A program made the position numbers and the translations under genes. A stretch of DNA of 64,000 bases, taken from assembly GCA_937944885.1 (NCBI GenBank), contig CALFBB010000003.1, positions 1 to 64,000 of the forward strand, read 5' to 3'. Below, piece after piece: positions 9,104 through 19,090 of the stretch (position 1 is the first letter of the stretch; every line of letters starts with the position of its first letter). Under the pieces are notes generated by a model, which had not been told where the DNA came from, made no database searches, and saw only the letters and a program-made list of their open reading frames with translations. This stretch comes from an uncultured cyanobacterium. Its GTDB lineage: Bacteria > Cyanobacteriota > Cyanobacteriia > Thermostichales > Thermostichaceae.

Positions 9104-9736
9104 ATGCCCATGAGTGAAGTGGTGGCCGCTTGGCCTGAATGTCGGGCCGCAATTGTGCGGGGGGTAGCCCATTACAACGATCTGGACTTGCTTAGGGCCT
9201 TTCAGCAGCAGCCGGAGGTGGCCCGCTATTTCATCAGCCTTTTTTGTCGTTACTGTAGTTGGGTGGATGGCGTGATTGCCCAGCAGGTGCCACCGGCGCA
9301 GCAAGCCGCTTGTCGAGAGCAGGTGTGGTTGCGGCTTTACTCACGGCTGCAACGCTTGGATGCCGACAGCCTCCTGGGTGGGGATCCGGAGCCTACTCTC
9401 AAGTTTTGGCTGGCAGAACAAACCCGCGAGCTGGTGCAATCTCTGGGGGGCACGGCTATGCAGGCAGTAGCCAAGCAGAGCCAACCCCATCTTTCCCCGG
9501 CCTTGGCCTGTTACCTGACCAGCGGGCTGGAAACCTTGCCGGGGGATATGCGCTTCATTTTGCTGTTGCGGGATTGCTTTGGCTGGTCACCTGCCCAGAT
9601 TGCTGCCCAGCTCAAAGCAGACGGATATTTCTTGGCCCCAGAAGATGTGGATGCCATTGTGGTTTCGGCTCGCCAGATCCTGTTTCAGTACTTGCCGGCA
9701 GATGTCCGCACCCTCTACCTTGCGTCAAAGCCCTAG
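9104..9736 (+). CDS. Uncharacterised protein with sigma-70 region 4-like C-terminus
   Basis: The protein of about 210 residues has no family I can name with certainty. Its layout resembles a small sigma-factor-like protein: a helical N-terminal half (FISLFCRYCSWVDG) and a C-terminal helix-turn-helix-like stretch, MRFILLLRDCFGWSPAQIAAQLK, reminiscent of region 4. ATG 9104 or ATG 9110 is more likely than the TTG at 9077, which overlaps the stop of the previous gene. Close spacing suggests cotranscription with the CobD-like gene. Confidence 0.65.
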   Translation: MPMSEVVAAWPECRAAIVRGVAHYNDLDLLRAFQQQPEVARYFISLFCRYCSWVDGVIAQQVPPAQQAACREQVWLRLYSRLQRLDADSLLGGDPEPTLKFWLAEQTRELVQSLGGTAMQAVAKQSQPHLSPALACYLTSGLETLPGDMRFILLLRDCFGWSPAQIAAQLKADGYFLAPEDVDAIVVSARQILFQYLPADVRTLYLASKP

Positions 9737-9907
9737 AGCAGAGAGGGGGTTCTGTGGCATGGTGATAGAGTAACCATTCACTGCTGCTCAGTTCTCCTGC
9801 TAAGCTAGTTGCGGTTGCATCCGAAGATTGAGTAGAGATCCGAGTACCGATTTTGCCGACCTCTGGATCGATCCATTTGCAATCTATTTGTCAAGCATGG
9901 GCCGTCT

Positions 9908-10984
9908 ATGAGTCCTTCTCCTTCCGCAGGTACTACCCGCTCTCTTAGCCAACCAACTCCTCATCAGGATCAGCAGGTGCAACCGGTGCCTCACCTCACG
10001 CTTCAGCAAGCTCTTGCTCAGCTGCATCTGGATGTGTTGCAAGAGTTGGATCGGTTTCGCCTCTGGCAACGTCTGCAGCGAAGGGCAACTTCTTCTTCTT
10101 CTGTGAATGCCATGTCTTCTCAGCATACTCCTGAGTCAGCGGGACAGAGTTCTTATGGGTTACACCGCTCTGGACAATCCCAGCAGAAGGATACCTCGGT
10201 ACAGCGTTCTGCACCTGTGTTGATTCAAGAGGTCGTCGAGGATCTAGAGGTTGAGGAAACCCAGAGATCTGGCAGGGTTTTCTCTCCTTGGCTGGTGCTG
10301 CTACTGTGGGCTTTCTCCTGTGCCGGCATCGGGTTTGGGGTGCGCTGGCTGATCTGGCCGGAAGAACTGTCTCTACCCCAGACCAGGAGCTTGCCTGCCC
10401 CGACCAAGCCGGAAATCCCCATCGAGATCAACTTGGCCGAATTGCCCTTGATCCCCTCACAGCCGTTGGCAACCCAAGTGGGAGAGGAGTTCTATTCAGG
10501 CGATTGGGATCCCGACCGGTTGGTTCTGGGGCTGGCCAGTACGCCCAATTGGCAGGACTTGCACATTGACCCCCTACAGAACACCCCCAACCTGTTGGAC
10601 AGCTTGCAAAGGGATTTGCCCTCAGTTACCAGTGAAGCCTCTACTGCTGAACCAAGGCCAAGAACAGTTGAGCAGCTGGTTGCCACCTTGGAGCGCCCCT
10701 CCCAGGCGGCTGAGCCTGTGGTGGCCTCCTCTCTCCCCGTCACTGCCGGTGATCTGGACTCTCTCGGGCCGAATCAAGGTGAGGGAACCTTTTTGGTTTT
10801 AACCACGTACTCAGGTGATGAGAGCTTGGCGCGGGCTCGGCAAATTGCCGAGGACGCCTTTGTAAAAGATGTGAATGGCCAGAAGTTTGTCCAGTTGGCG
10901 GCTTTTGAGCAACTGGAATACGCCCGCTACCACGCCGAAACTCTGAAAAGTCAGGGCTTTAACGTCACCATTACCGAGCAGTAG
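9908..10984 (+). CDS. Membrane protein with SPOR-like C-terminal domain
   Basis: The 358-residue protein has a Gln/Ser-rich cytoplasmic N-terminus and one transmembrane helix at about 122-144 (WLVLLLWAFSCAGIGFG). A long Pro/Ser/Thr-rich linker leads to a C-terminal domain of about 65 residues, with FVQLAAFEQLEYARYHAETLKSQGFNVTI. That segment resembles SPOR domains, which bind denuded peptidoglycan glycans at division sites. The assignment rests on pattern only. It is a single gene with about 170 bases of upstream spacer. Confidence 0.7.
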   Translation: MSPSPSAGTTRSLSQPTPHQDQQVQPVPHLTLQQALAQLHLDVLQELDRFRLWQRLQRRATSSSSVNAMSSQHTPESAGQSSYGLHRSGQSQQKDTSVQRSAPVLIQEVVEDLEVEETQRSGRVFSPWLVLLLWAFSCAGIGFGVRWLIWPEELSLPQTRSLPAPTKPEIPIEINLAELPLIPSQPLATQVGEEFYSGDWDPDRLVLGLASTPNWQDLHIDPLQNTPNLLDSLQRDLPSVTSEASTAEPRPRTVEQLVATLERPSQAAEPVVASSLPVTAGDLDSLGPNQGEGTFLVLTTYSGDESLARARQIAEDAFVKDVNGQKFVQLAAFEQLEYARYHAETLKSQGFNVTITEQ

Positions 10985-11070
10985 CTCCCAGCTCCTGGGG
11001 CTCCTCCTAAACTAAACAGGACTTATGAATGAGACCTATAGACGGAGAAGACCCCTCTCAGGGAGCTAAC

Positions 11071-11271
11071 TCACCGTCGCCTGGAGCAGCGCCGCAGCAA
11101 CCAAGTGGCTGCTGCTCGGTCTCCTTCATCCCAAGCCAATCGCTCCACAGCCACCATCACCATGGAGGCAATGGTGGCCTCACTCAGATGCTGGGAACGC
11201 AAATTCTGCACGGCTAAAGTGGCGGCATTGAGGTCGCGGCTACGGATCGCACGGAGCAGAGCGTCAGACAT
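11071..11271 (-). CDS. Small uncharacterised helical protein
   Basis: This frame of about 66 residues begins MSDALLRAIRSRDLNAATLAVQNLRS and looks like a compact helical protein. The track start at 11325 is less natural than ATG 11271. Two plus-strand frames overlap it and look like shadows. I do not recognise a family. It lies alone between the SPOR-like gene and glgX. Confidence 0.45.
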   Translation of the reverse strand: MSDALLRAIRSRDLNAATLAVQNLRSQHLSEATIASMVMVAVERLAWDEGDRAAATWLLRRCSRRR

Positions 11272-11460
11272 GGGCGAGAGCCAACTAGCCTTCTTGAGAT
11301 CTCTTTTGTCACAGCTCAACCTCAAGGGGCAGAAATTTCCCTTTTGCTTCCACTTCCTTTCAGATAGTGTAAGGGTTGGTCTTGCTTCCTTAGAATCCTT
11401 TGGGAAACGTTACACTTTTTGCTGCAGGATGTGGAGATTCTTTGTGTGCTCATCGGATCC

Positions 11461-13578
11461 CTACAAGCGGCGCAACACCACTATTGAGCGATCCCGTACC
11501 TGGATTGGTTTATCCCCTTCATAGTGGGATCCCACCTCGATGAAGCGGGCCTTGCAGGTATCGATCACCGGTGTCCATTGCCGATTTTGCAACCCTGGCG
11601 GCAGCACAAATTCTAAGGGTTCGTAATGGCCGTTGAACAGCAGCAGAAAACTATCGTCGAGGATGCGTTCTCCCCGCGGGCCGGGGGTCCTGATCCCTTC
11701 TCCGTTGAGGAAAATGCCAATGGCTTTGGCAAAACCTGCTTTCCACTGTTCTTCGGTCATTTCCCCTCCATCGGGGTTAAACCAGGTAATGTCTGCTACT
11801 CCGCGAATGGAGCGCCCCTGAAACCATTTGCGCCGCCGAAAAACCGGGTGTTGCCGGCGGAAGAAGATCAACTGCCGTGTGAAGTCCAGAAGGGAACTGT
11901 TCTCATCCGGCAGATCCCAGTTGATCCAGGAGATTTCATTGTCCTGGCAGTAGGCATTGTTGTTCCCCTGTTGGGAGCGGCCCATCTCATCCCCCGCCAA
12001 CAGCATCGGCACCCCCTGGGAGAGGAAGAGGGTGACCAAAAAGTTGCGCTGTTGCCGTCTGCGCAGAGTCAACACCTCGGGATCCTGAGTCGGGCCCTCA
12101 ACACCACAATTCCAGGAGCGGTTGTGGTTTTCCCCATCGCGGTTGTCTTCGCCGTTGGCTTGATTGTGTTTTTCGTTGTAGCTCACCAAATCATTGAGGG
12201 TGAAACCATCATGGGCGGTGATGAAGTTGATGCTGGCGTTGGGGGTGCGCCCGTTGGTTTGGTACAGGTCGGAGCTACCGGTGAAGCGATAGGCAAATTC
12301 CGCCAGAGTTTGATCTTCGCCCCGCCAAAAATCCCGCACTGTATCCCGATACTTGCCGTTCCATTCTGACCAGCGCAAAGGGAAGTTCCCCACCTGGTAG
12401 CCGCCCTCCCCTACATCCCAGGGTTCGGCAATCAGTTTCACATCGGAAAGGGTGGGATCCTGATGCACAATGTCGAAAAAAGCAGCCAGGCTATCTACTG
12501 CAAACAGTTCCCGCGCCAGCGCTGAGGCCAGATCAAAGCGGAACCCATCCACATGCATCTCGGTAACCCAGTAGCGCAGGCTATCCATGATCAGCTTCAA
12601 TACCTGCGGATGCCGCACATTCAAAGAGTTGCCACAGCCGGTAAAGTCCATGTAGTAGCGGGGATCCCCATCCACCAGGCGGTAGTAGACAGCATTGTCA
12701 ATACCCCGAAAGGACAAGGTCGGCCCGAGATGATTGCCTTCGCCGGTGTGGTTGTAGACCACATCCAGAATCACCTCAATGCCGCCTTTATGGAGGGCCC
12801 GCACCATTTCCTTGAACTCCCGCACCTGCTGGCCACAGGAACCACTGGCGCTGTAGCCGCTGAAGGGGGCAAAGTAATTGATTGAGTCATAGCCCCAGTA
12901 ATTCACCAGCCCTTTCTGCACCAGGTGGCCGGGGTGGGAAAGAAAGTGGTGAACCGGCAACAGCTCCACCGCTGTAATCCCCAGCCGTTGCAGATGGGAG
13001 ATGGCCGCCGGATGGGCCAAGCCTGCATAGGTGCCGCGCAGGTGAGGGGGAATCTCCGGGTGCAGCTTGGTGAAACCCTTGACATGCAGCTCGTAAATAA
13101 TCGTCTCGTGGGCCGGGATCCGCAAGGGTTCATCCCCCTGCCAGTCAAAGCTGGTGTCAACAACCACCCCCTTGGGCACTAGCGGTGCGCTGTCAGTTTC
13201 TGAGAAGCTGAGGTCCGCCTGCGAATCCTGCCAGTCATAACCGAAAATCTCAGGGCCAAAGCCGATCAGCCCATCCAGGGCTTTGGCGTAGGGGTCGATG
13301 AGCAACTTATTGGGGTTGAAGCGGTGGCCATTCTGAGGATCATAGGGGCCATGCACGCGGAAGCCGTAGCGCTGCCCGGGAGCAATACCGGGAATGTAGC
13401 CATGCCAAACAAAGATATCGCACTCCGTCAGCGGGACGCGAGTTTCCTGGCCCTGCTCATCGAAGAGGCACAGCTCCACAGCCGTGGCATTCTCAGAGTA
13501 AAGGGCAAAGTTGGTGCCTCGGCTATCCCAGTGGGCACCAAGAGGATATACCTCACCTGGCCAGAGGGGAACATACAT
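11461..13578 (-). CDS. glgX: Glycogen debranching enzyme GlgX (isoamylase type)
   Basis: The 705-residue protein hydrolyses alpha-1,6 branches in glycogen after phosphorylase has trimmed the outer chains. It begins with a CBM48-like domain ([21 protein letters not shown]) and continues into a GH13 catalytic domain. Key regions are [10 protein letters not shown], the nucleophile region VDGFRFDLA, the acid-base Glu in LIAEPWDVG, and [15 protein letters not shown]. The length fits the family. It complements the glucan phosphorylase gene at 34-36 kb. Confidence 0.95.
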   Translation of the reverse strand: MYVPLWPGEVYPLGAHWDSRGTNFALYSENATAVELCLFDEQGQETRVPLTECDIFVWHGYIPGIAPGQRYGFRVHGPYDPQNGHRFNPNKLLIDPYAKALDGLIGFGPEIFGYDWQDSQADLSFSETDSAPLVPKGVVVDTSFDWQGDEPLRIPAHETIIYELHVKGFTKLHPEIPPHLRGTYAGLAHPAAISHLQRLGITAVELLPVHHFLSHPGHLVQKGLVNYWGYDSINYFAPFSGYSASGSCGQQVREFKEMVRALHKGGIEVILDVVYNHTGEGNHLGPTLSFRGIDNAVYYRLVDGDPRYYMDFTGCGNSLNVRHPQVLKLIMDSLRYWVTEMHVDGFRFDLASALARELFAVDSLAAFFDIVHQDPTLSDVKLIAEPWDVGEGGYQVGNFPLRWSEWNGKYRDTVRDFWRGEDQTLAEFAYRFTGSSDLYQTNGRTPNASINFITAHDGFTLNDLVSYNEKHNQANGEDNRDGENHNRSWNCGVEGPTQDPEVLTLRRRQQRNFLVTLFLSQGVPMLLAGDEMGRSQQGNNNAYCQDNEISWINWDLPDENSSLLDFTRQLIFFRRQHPVFRRRKWFQGRSIRGVADITWFNPDGGEMTEEQWKAGFAKAIGIFLNGEGIRTPGPRGERILDDSFLLLFNGHYEPLEFVLPPGLQNRQWTPVIDTCKARFIEVGSHYEGDKPIQVRDRSIVVLRRL

Positions 13579-13759
13579 GAACGAAGATCCTCTCGGCTAA
13601 ACTACAGGCCTTGAACTGTTAGGGGGAAGTTTTAGACGAGATGGCAATCGGATCCCGACAGCCCTTGGCTCTGTCATTGTTGCACACTTTCTGAGAGAGG
13701 ATGGCTCCTACCTCTACCTGTCGCCGCGGCTGCCCCTTAAACCCCGCTTAGGCTTCTGC

Positions 13760-14230
13760 TCAGTACCATCCCTGCGCATAAACTCGTTGCACCAGGTAAA
13801 ACACCAGTAGGTTGACATCCACCCGCCGCTCATCAATCATGAAGGATTCAACAGTGCTGGCCGGGGCTCCCTCGGTGGCACAGCGAAAGAACTTACGACC
13901 GTTGAGGGATCCCTCGGCAAACAACACACTAAATTGCTTTTTTCCACCTTCTAGGGAACCGATCAGCGTCTTCCCCTGCAAGCGCAGTTGCAGATCCTCA
14001 ACCCCCCGTTTGCGAAAGGCAGCTAGCGCCGCCGGAATGACATCCTCGGTGATTTCCTGTTCAAAGGGTTTCTCTTCTTTGGCTTTAGCAGCTTTCTTTG
14101 CAGTTGCTTTTGGCTCTGCTTCAGCAGCCTCTGATGCAGAGGCAGATGGATTGGCAGCTTTGGCCTGAGGGGACTTTTGGGCAGCAACCTCTTCGGGCAC
14201 AGAGGTTTCGGGGGTGGGTTCTCCAGACAT
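13760..14230 (-). CDS. DUF2996 family protein
   Basis: This protein of about 156 residues belongs to a conserved cyanobacterial and plastid family of unknown function. An Ala/Lys/Glu-rich low-complexity N-terminus of about 60 residues precedes the conserved domain, with DLQLRLQGKTLIGSLEGG and a C-terminal VDVNLLVFYLVQRVYAQGWY. ATG 14230 (MSGEPTPETS) is preferred over the track start at 14281, because the longer form would nearly reach the ndhM stop. It lies downstream of ndhM on the same strand, about 60 bases away, and may share its transcript. Confidence 0.82.
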   Translation of the reverse strand: MSGEPTPETSVPEEVAAQKSPQAKAANPSASASEAAEAEPKATAKKAAKAKEEKPFEQEITEDVIPAALAAFRKRGVEDLQLRLQGKTLIGSLEGGKKQFSVLFAEGSLNGRKFFRCATEGAPASTVESFMIDERRVDVNLLVFYLVQRVYAQGWY

Positions 14231-14292
14231 GGGAAACAGTCTCCAGCAGTAGGGAAAAACGGGATCCAGTTCAGCAGGCAATGGACGAGCTC

Positions 14293-14658
14293 TCAGCCTT
14301 TAGGAATGTATTGGCCAACAATTTCTTCTGCAGGAATCTGGGGAAAGCCCATGCTGAAATTGGGGGTACGCCCCTGTAGGTTGTAGGCAATCTCTCCATT
14401 TTTAAGTAAAGAGCGGATGAAGTGTTCCAGGTCTGAGCCAATACGGCGCATGTTGTACTCCGTCAAATCCCGCCCTTCGTAAGCAGCCACCAGCTCCTCA
14501 AAGCGGCTGTACACCTTCTGCAGGGCAGCTTCATTCCAAACCAGCTCATTATCTGGGTCGACATCCAAAGTAAAGAGGTCTTCCCGGGGCACAAAGTTGT
14601 TGTTGGCAGTAACCTCACCAGCAAAGATGTGAACATGACGAGTGGTGCATTTCAACAT
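14293..14658 (-). CDS. ndhM: NAD(P)H-quinone oxidoreductase subunit M
   Basis: NdhM is an oxygenic-photosynthesis-specific subunit of the NDH-1 complex on the thylakoid membrane, which serves cyclic electron flow and respiration. The 121-residue product matches the family throughout: KCTTRHVHIFAGEV, LDVDPDNELVWNE, YNMRRIGSDLEHFIRSLL and a C-terminal NFSMGFPQIP. The start at ATG 14658 (MLKCTTRHV) agrees with the family; the track start at 14691 adds an atypical leader. Confidence 0.95.
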   Translation of the reverse strand: MLKCTTRHVHIFAGEVTANNNFVPREDLFTLDVDPDNELVWNEAALQKVYSRFEELVAAYEGRDLTEYNMRRIGSDLEHFIRSLLKNGEIAYNLQGRTPNFSMGFPQIPAEEIVGQYIPKG

Positions 14659-14983
14659 TTCAACTGCTCCGGTCAGGATCCCAGCCTTCATCGTAATTCA
14701 TAATAAGGTACCACGCCTCTTGCCCCTTAGGGGATCCCCTGCCGCCAAGATTCCCGCTATGGTGTAGACAGGCCAGATAGCCGAGCGAGGTCAGTACTCC
14801 TGAAAATTGGGCTGCCCCGTTTTTAGTCTCTTGTTCATTCTCGCTATCGCTGATCCGACCGGCACCGGTAGAGCCCATACCCAACAAGAGGACGGGGAGC
14901 TGAGGGATTCACGAGGTTCTGGCGATTGCTTGAGCAAGTTCAGGTTGCACTCCTTCTGGTTACCCTCCTGAGTTGAGTCAGCT

Positions 14984-15787
14984 ATGAAAGTTTATATCAG
15001 TGCCGATATCGAGGGGATCACTGCCATCGCTCACTGGGATGAAGCCACCATCGGACGACCAGGTTATGAGCTGTTACGGGAACAAATGACCCGTGAAGTG
15101 ATTGCGGCTTGCCAGGGATCCCTGGCTGCCGGAGCCACCCACATCACCGTCAAAGATGCTCACGATTCTGGACGGAATCTCATCCCTGACCGACTCCCCG
15201 AGCTGGTGGAGCTGATCCGGGGCTGGAGTGGGCACCCCTACTGTATGGTGCAGGAGTTGGATCGCAGTTACGATGCCTTAATCCTGATTGGCTACCATTC
15301 CCCTGCTGGCTCCGGTGCCAACCCCCTTGCCCACACCTACACCACCGAAGTCAACCAAATCCGATTAAACGGTCAACGCATTTCTGAGTTCCATCTGGTC
15401 AGCTTCACCGCTGCCTACGAAGGGGTCCCGGTTGTTTTTTTGTCTGGAGATGCAGAGCTGTGTGCCGAAGCCAAAACTTACGATCCGGCCATACAAACGG
15501 TGAACACCCACAAAGGAAGGGGGCGATCCGTGATTGCCCGACATCCGCAGCAGATTGTAGCGGCCATCCGACAAGGGGTAGAAGGATCCCTGAGGCGGTT
15601 AGCTGAGTATCAACCGCGCCGGCTACCGGATCATTTTCGCCTGGAGGTGGACTACAAAGAACCTGCCCGCGCCTATCGACAGTCTTTTTATCCCGGTTGC
15701 CGACTGGTTTCTGATTCTACGGTTTGCCTGGAGGTTAGCGATTGGTTCGAGGTATTGCGCGCTCTGGAGTTCATTGTGCTCAGCTAG
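14984..15787 (+). CDS. M55 family D-aminopeptidase (DppA-like)
   Basis: The 267-residue protein starts MKVYISADIEGITAIAHWDE, the hallmark zinc-binding start of DppA-type D-aminopeptidases. Further conserved stretches are VKDAHDSGRN and IGYHSPAGSGANPLAHT. These enzymes form large cytoplasmic rings and remove N-terminal D-amino acids from peptides, often from peptidoglycan turnover. The gene is divergent from ndhM and is followed by a gene-poor gap of nearly 390 bases. Confidence 0.88.
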   Translation: MKVYISADIEGITAIAHWDEATIGRPGYELLREQMTREVIAACQGSLAAGATHITVKDAHDSGRNLIPDRLPELVELIRGWSGHPYCMVQELDRSYDALILIGYHSPAGSGANPLAHTYTTEVNQIRLNGQRISEFHLVSFTAAYEGVPVVFLSGDAELCAEAKTYDPAIQTVNTHKGRGRSVIARHPQQIVAAIRQGVEGSLRRLAEYQPRRLPDHFRLEVDYKEPARAYRQSFYPGCRLVSDSTVCLEVSDWFEVLRALEFIVLS

Positions 15788-16173
15788 CTAGGGATAAGTT
15801 GGTGGCCAAAGATTTAGCCGCTCGTATGGGTGCTCTCAGGTGTTGACTGGGATGGCTCCCCTTCCTTTGGAAACGGGTATTGTTGCAGAAATTGTTTGAC
15901 CCCACCCAGGGGAGTGGGTTGCCATGAGAAGCTTGAGCCTAGCGGGTGATAAAAGCCCTATCCCTTCCATTTTGCTTGCTAGACTGACTCAGCAACTCTA
16001 GAGTGAGAGTACGCAAAGGTTAGTAGCCAAATGGTTCATTCTCTATCCTTCTTTGCTTTCGCCACAGATACCATGGGATCCTAAGTTGCGACAGAGCCTA
16101 TCCTTCCCCCTACAACGGTGACTTACGGCCCGAGAACATTGTCCTATCACTTGCCTTTAACCGCAGGTCACTC
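15788..16173. other. Convergent intergenic region between the M55 peptidase gene and urtE
   Basis: No gene is visible in this stretch of nearly 390 bases between two convergent genes. A small inverted repeat, CCCAC and GTGGG with an 8-base loop, lies near 15902-15919, but no T-run follows it. One GGGATCC occurs near 16075. Nothing else was recognised. Confidence 0.5.
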
Positions 16174-16926
16174 TCAAACCGAGAGATGAGAGCGAACTTT
16201 TTCCTCATCCATTTGACCGGTCAGGCCTTCCATAATCAAGGACCCATTTTCCATCAAATAAAAATAGTCGGCTAAACTCTGGGCAAACTCGAAATACTGC
16301 TCCACCAGCAGTACAGAAACTCCCCATTCTTTCTGAATGCGGCTGATGGCTTCTTCGATCTCGATAATGATGGAGGGTTGGATCCCTTCTGTGGGTTCAT
16401 CTAACAATAACAGTTTTGGCCCTGCAACCAAGGCCCTAGCAATGGCCAGTTGCTGCTGTTGGCCCCCACTTAAATCTCCCCCAAGTCGCTTCAGAAAGGG
16501 ACGCAGAGCTGGGAACAGCTCATAAACAAACTCTGGTATAACTCGTTCTTTTGTGGGAACGGATTCTAAGCCGATCAAAAGGTTTTCTTCTACAGTTAGG
16601 TGAGGAAAGATTTCTCGACCCTGAGGTACATAACCAATCCCGGCACATGCTCTTAGATGAGGAGGATAGTGGGTGATAGGGATCCCATCAAAAGTAATGT
16701 TACCTGTACAGTCTCTTAGCAGTCCCATCAGGGCTTTTAAGGTGGTGGTTTTACCCATGCCGTTGCGACCAAGAAGGCAAACTGCCTGACCAGGAAAGAT
16801 CTTAAAAGAGAGACCCCTTACAATTAAGCTTTGCCCGTAGTAAACATTAAGATCGGAAACCTCCAGTAGAGGTTTGGATCCATCCTGGGATTTATTTTGA
16901 GTTGCAGTGGCCGCTTCTGTATTCAT
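16174..16926 (-). CDS. urtE: Urea ABC transporter ATP-binding protein UrtE
   Basis: UrtE is one of the two ATPases that power high-affinity urea uptake. The 250-residue product belongs to the LivF-like branch. It shows Walker A GRNGMGKTT, the ABC signature LSGGQQQQLA, Walker B LLLLDEPTEG, and the family phrase GIGYVPQGREIFPHLTVEENLL. It is the last gene of the urtABCDE order, about 40 bases after urtD. Confidence 0.94.
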   Translation of the reverse strand: MNTEAATATQNKSQDGSKPLLEVSDLNVYYGQSLIVRGLSFKIFPGQAVCLLGRNGMGKTTTLKALMGLLRDCTGNITFDGIPITHYPPHLRACAGIGYVPQGREIFPHLTVEENLLIGLESVPTKERVIPEFVYELFPALRPFLKRLGGDLSGGQQQQLAIARALVAGPKLLLLDEPTEGIQPSIIIEIEEAISRIQKEWGVSVLLVEQYFEFAQSLADYFYLMENGSLIMEGLTGQMDEEKVRSHLSV

Positions 16927-16967
16927 TTTCTGTTTACTCTCATCTGGAACTCATTAAGGATTGATCG

Positions 16968-17732
16968 TCATCCCCTCTTATGGGATCCGAGATAGACCTC
17001 AATCACCCGCGGATCATTCTTCACCTCCTCAAAGCTCCCCTCACACAGCAGCGCCCCTTGATGTAAGACAGTAACCTTGCGGGCAATTTGCCGGACAAAC
17101 ACCATATCATGCTCGATTACCAAAATGGTATGATTTTTAGCCAGGGATTGGATCAGTTCTCCTGTGGCTTCTGTTTCTTTATCCGTCATGCCAGCTACAC
17201 ATTCATCTAGCAATAGCAAATCTGGATCCTGAGCAATGACCATACCGATTTCTAGCCATTGTTTTTCCCCGTGGGAGAGCAAACCTGCCGGGATCCGATC
17301 CTTATGGACAAGATGAATTGTTTCTAGTAAAGCATCGACTTTATCCCTCAAATCCCGCCTGCCAAACAATGTGGGGAATACCTCTTTATGAGGATTGAGG
17401 GACAACTCTAGGTTCTCACGGGGGTTGAGGTTTTGATAAATACGCGGAGTTTGAAACTTACGACCAATCCCCAAAACCGAGATTTGATGTTCCTTGAGCT
17501 TGGTCAAATCCTTACCCTTAAACAGGACACACCCTTTGGTGGGCCTAACTTTACCTGTCAACACATCCAAGAGAGTGGTTTTACCGGCTCCATTTGGGCC
17601 AATGACCACTCGCAATTCCCCTTCATCCAAGGAAAAGTTAAGTCCATTGAGAGCCTTAAACCCATCAAAACTGACGGTGAGATCCTGGATTTGTAAAATC
17701 TGCCGGGTAGCAATAGGAGCTGCAGTGAGCAT
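16968..17732 (-). CDS. urtD: Urea ABC transporter ATP-binding protein UrtD
   Basis: UrtD is the LivG-like ATPase of the urea transporter. The 254-residue product has Walker A GPNGAGKTT, the divergent signature LSHGEKQWLEI that is typical of UrtD, and Walker B LLLLDECVAGM. A 203-base spacer separates it from urtC, unusually long for this operon, so it may depend on read-through or on an internal promoter. Confidence 0.94.
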   Translation of the reverse strand: MLTAAPIATRQILQIQDLTVSFDGFKALNGLNFSLDEGELRVVIGPNGAGKTTLLDVLTGKVRPTKGCVLFKGKDLTKLKEHQISVLGIGRKFQTPRIYQNLNPRENLELSLNPHKEVFPTLFGRRDLRDKVDALLETIHLVHKDRIPAGLLSHGEKQWLEIGMVIAQDPDLLLLDECVAGMTDKETEATGELIQSLAKNHTILVIEHDMVFVRQIARKVTVLHQGALLCEGSFEEVKNDPRVIEVYLGSHKRG

Positions 17733-17935
17733 AGGGCTTATATCCTAAAGATAGAGGTTAGACCTTGACCTGCAAGCAACCCAACACTGGATTGCAGCTG
17801 ATAGATCTGTCCAAGAAAACCGGCAATGGCCGGCCCCCTGCCAGGAACTTCTCCAGAAAGGGGACAAGTGAGGGTAGTGGCCATCCATTGTGATTTTTCC
17901 CATCAGTTTGGATCCCTTTTACCTGCAGCTGTCCA
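17733..17935 (-). other. urtC-urtD spacer with a hairpin
   Basis: This 203-base spacer contains an inverted repeat near 17819-17835 (CCGGC, three bases, GGCCGG). It could be an RNA hairpin modulating read-through or mRNA stability. The overlapping 61-codon minus-strand frame (17758-17943) shows no family features and intrudes into urtC, so I do not call it a gene. Confidence 0.4.
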
Positions 17936-19081
17936 TTAAGCAAGGGAGGTCTTAGCTAAGCGCCGACGCCAAAGTTGAAAGATAATCCACAGCTGCCGCC
18001 CTTGGGTACGCACCCAGCCTACCAATCCATCCGGTAGCACCATGACCACCAGCAGGAATAACCCGCCCTGAAAGAAGAGCCAAATTTCTGGGAAACTCTC
18101 ACTGAGAAGACTCTTGGCAAAGTTGACCAGTACCGCTCCGATCACAGCCCCAATCAAGCTGGATCGGCCACCTACAGCAACCCAAATCACCATTTCAATA
18201 GAAAAGGGGACGGACATGGCATTGGGGGAAATGATCCCTGTTTGTAATGTAAACAAAGCGCCGGCAATCCCTGCTAAGCCTGCCGCAACCGCAAATACTA
18301 ACACTTTAAATCCGGTTGGATCATAACCTGAGAAGCGCACCCGCGGTTCATCATCTCGAATGGCCACCAGGATCCGTCCAAATAGGCCACTAGTCAGATA
18401 GCGGCAGAGTACATAGGCCAAAGCCACAAACAAAATCGTTGCTACATAAATTGCAAATCGCATTTCTGCAGAATTGATGTTGAGGTCAAACAGAGTTGTA
18501 AAAGATGTCAATCCATTGGTGCCGTTGATCAATCGCTGTTGGCCATTGAAGAAGTTAAAGAAAATAATGGTGGTAGCTTGAGTTAAAATTGAGAAATAGA
18601 CTCCTCGAATCCGATTCCTAACCACCAAATACCCAAGAGCTGATGCTACCAAAGCTGGGATCAGGAAAATAGCAATAGCCGTGAATGAAAATGAATAAAA
18701 GGGTCGCCAAAACCAGGGTAGTTCTGTTACCCCATACAAACTAAAAAACTCCGGGATCCGGCCATCCGGCAGTTGCAAACTTAGGTGCATACCCAGGGCA
18801 TAGCCCCCAAGGGCAAAAAAGACCCCCTGCCCTAAGCTAAGCATTCCTGTATAACCCCAAATCAGGTCAATTCCCAAAGCAACAATGCTGAGAGCTAGAA
18901 ACCGCCCTAACAGGTTAAGACGAAAACCCGACAACACTGCTGGAAACACGAAGATCAGCAGGAGCAGCACACCCATCAGGACTCCAGCTTCTAACAGCAG
19001 TTTGTTGCGAGGGCTGAGATCCAACCCTTGAGCAGGAGTGGTTATTCCATCAGGAGTATGGGGAGAGTGAAGCACTTTCAT
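17936..19081 (-). CDS. urtC: Urea ABC transporter permease UrtC
   Basis: UrtC is a LivM-type integral membrane permease subunit. The 381-residue product has multiple hydrophobic helices and the family segments GYTGMLSLGQGVFFALGGYALG and FAVAAGLAGIAGALFTLQTG. It follows urtB by about 9 bases, indicating cotranscription. Confidence 0.94.
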   Translation of the reverse strand: MKVLHSPHTPDGITTPAQGLDLSPRNKLLLEAGVLMGVLLLLIFVFPAVLSGFRLNLLGRFLALSIVALGIDLIWGYTGMLSLGQGVFFALGGYALGMHLSLQLPDGRIPEFFSLYGVTELPWFWRPFYSFSFTAIAIFLIPALVASALGYLVVRNRIRGVYFSILTQATTIIFFNFFNGQQRLINGTNGLTSFTTLFDLNINSAEMRFAIYVATILFVALAYVLCRYLTSGLFGRILVAIRDDEPRVRFSGYDPTGFKVLVFAVAAGLAGIAGALFTLQTGIISPNAMSVPFSIEMVIWVAVGGRSSLIGAVIGAVLVNFAKSLLSESFPEIWLFFQGGLFLLVVMVLPDGLVGWVRTQGRQLWIIFQLWRRRLAKTSLA

Positions 19082-19090
19082 CCTTCTATC

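Noticed and set aside
11626-12369. 247-codon plus-strand frame opposite glgX
   Set aside because: It is a shadow frame of glgX without recognisable domains.
17758-17943. 61-codon minus-strand frame between urtD and urtC
   Set aside because: It overlaps the end of urtC, shows no family features, and has no clear ribosome binding site.
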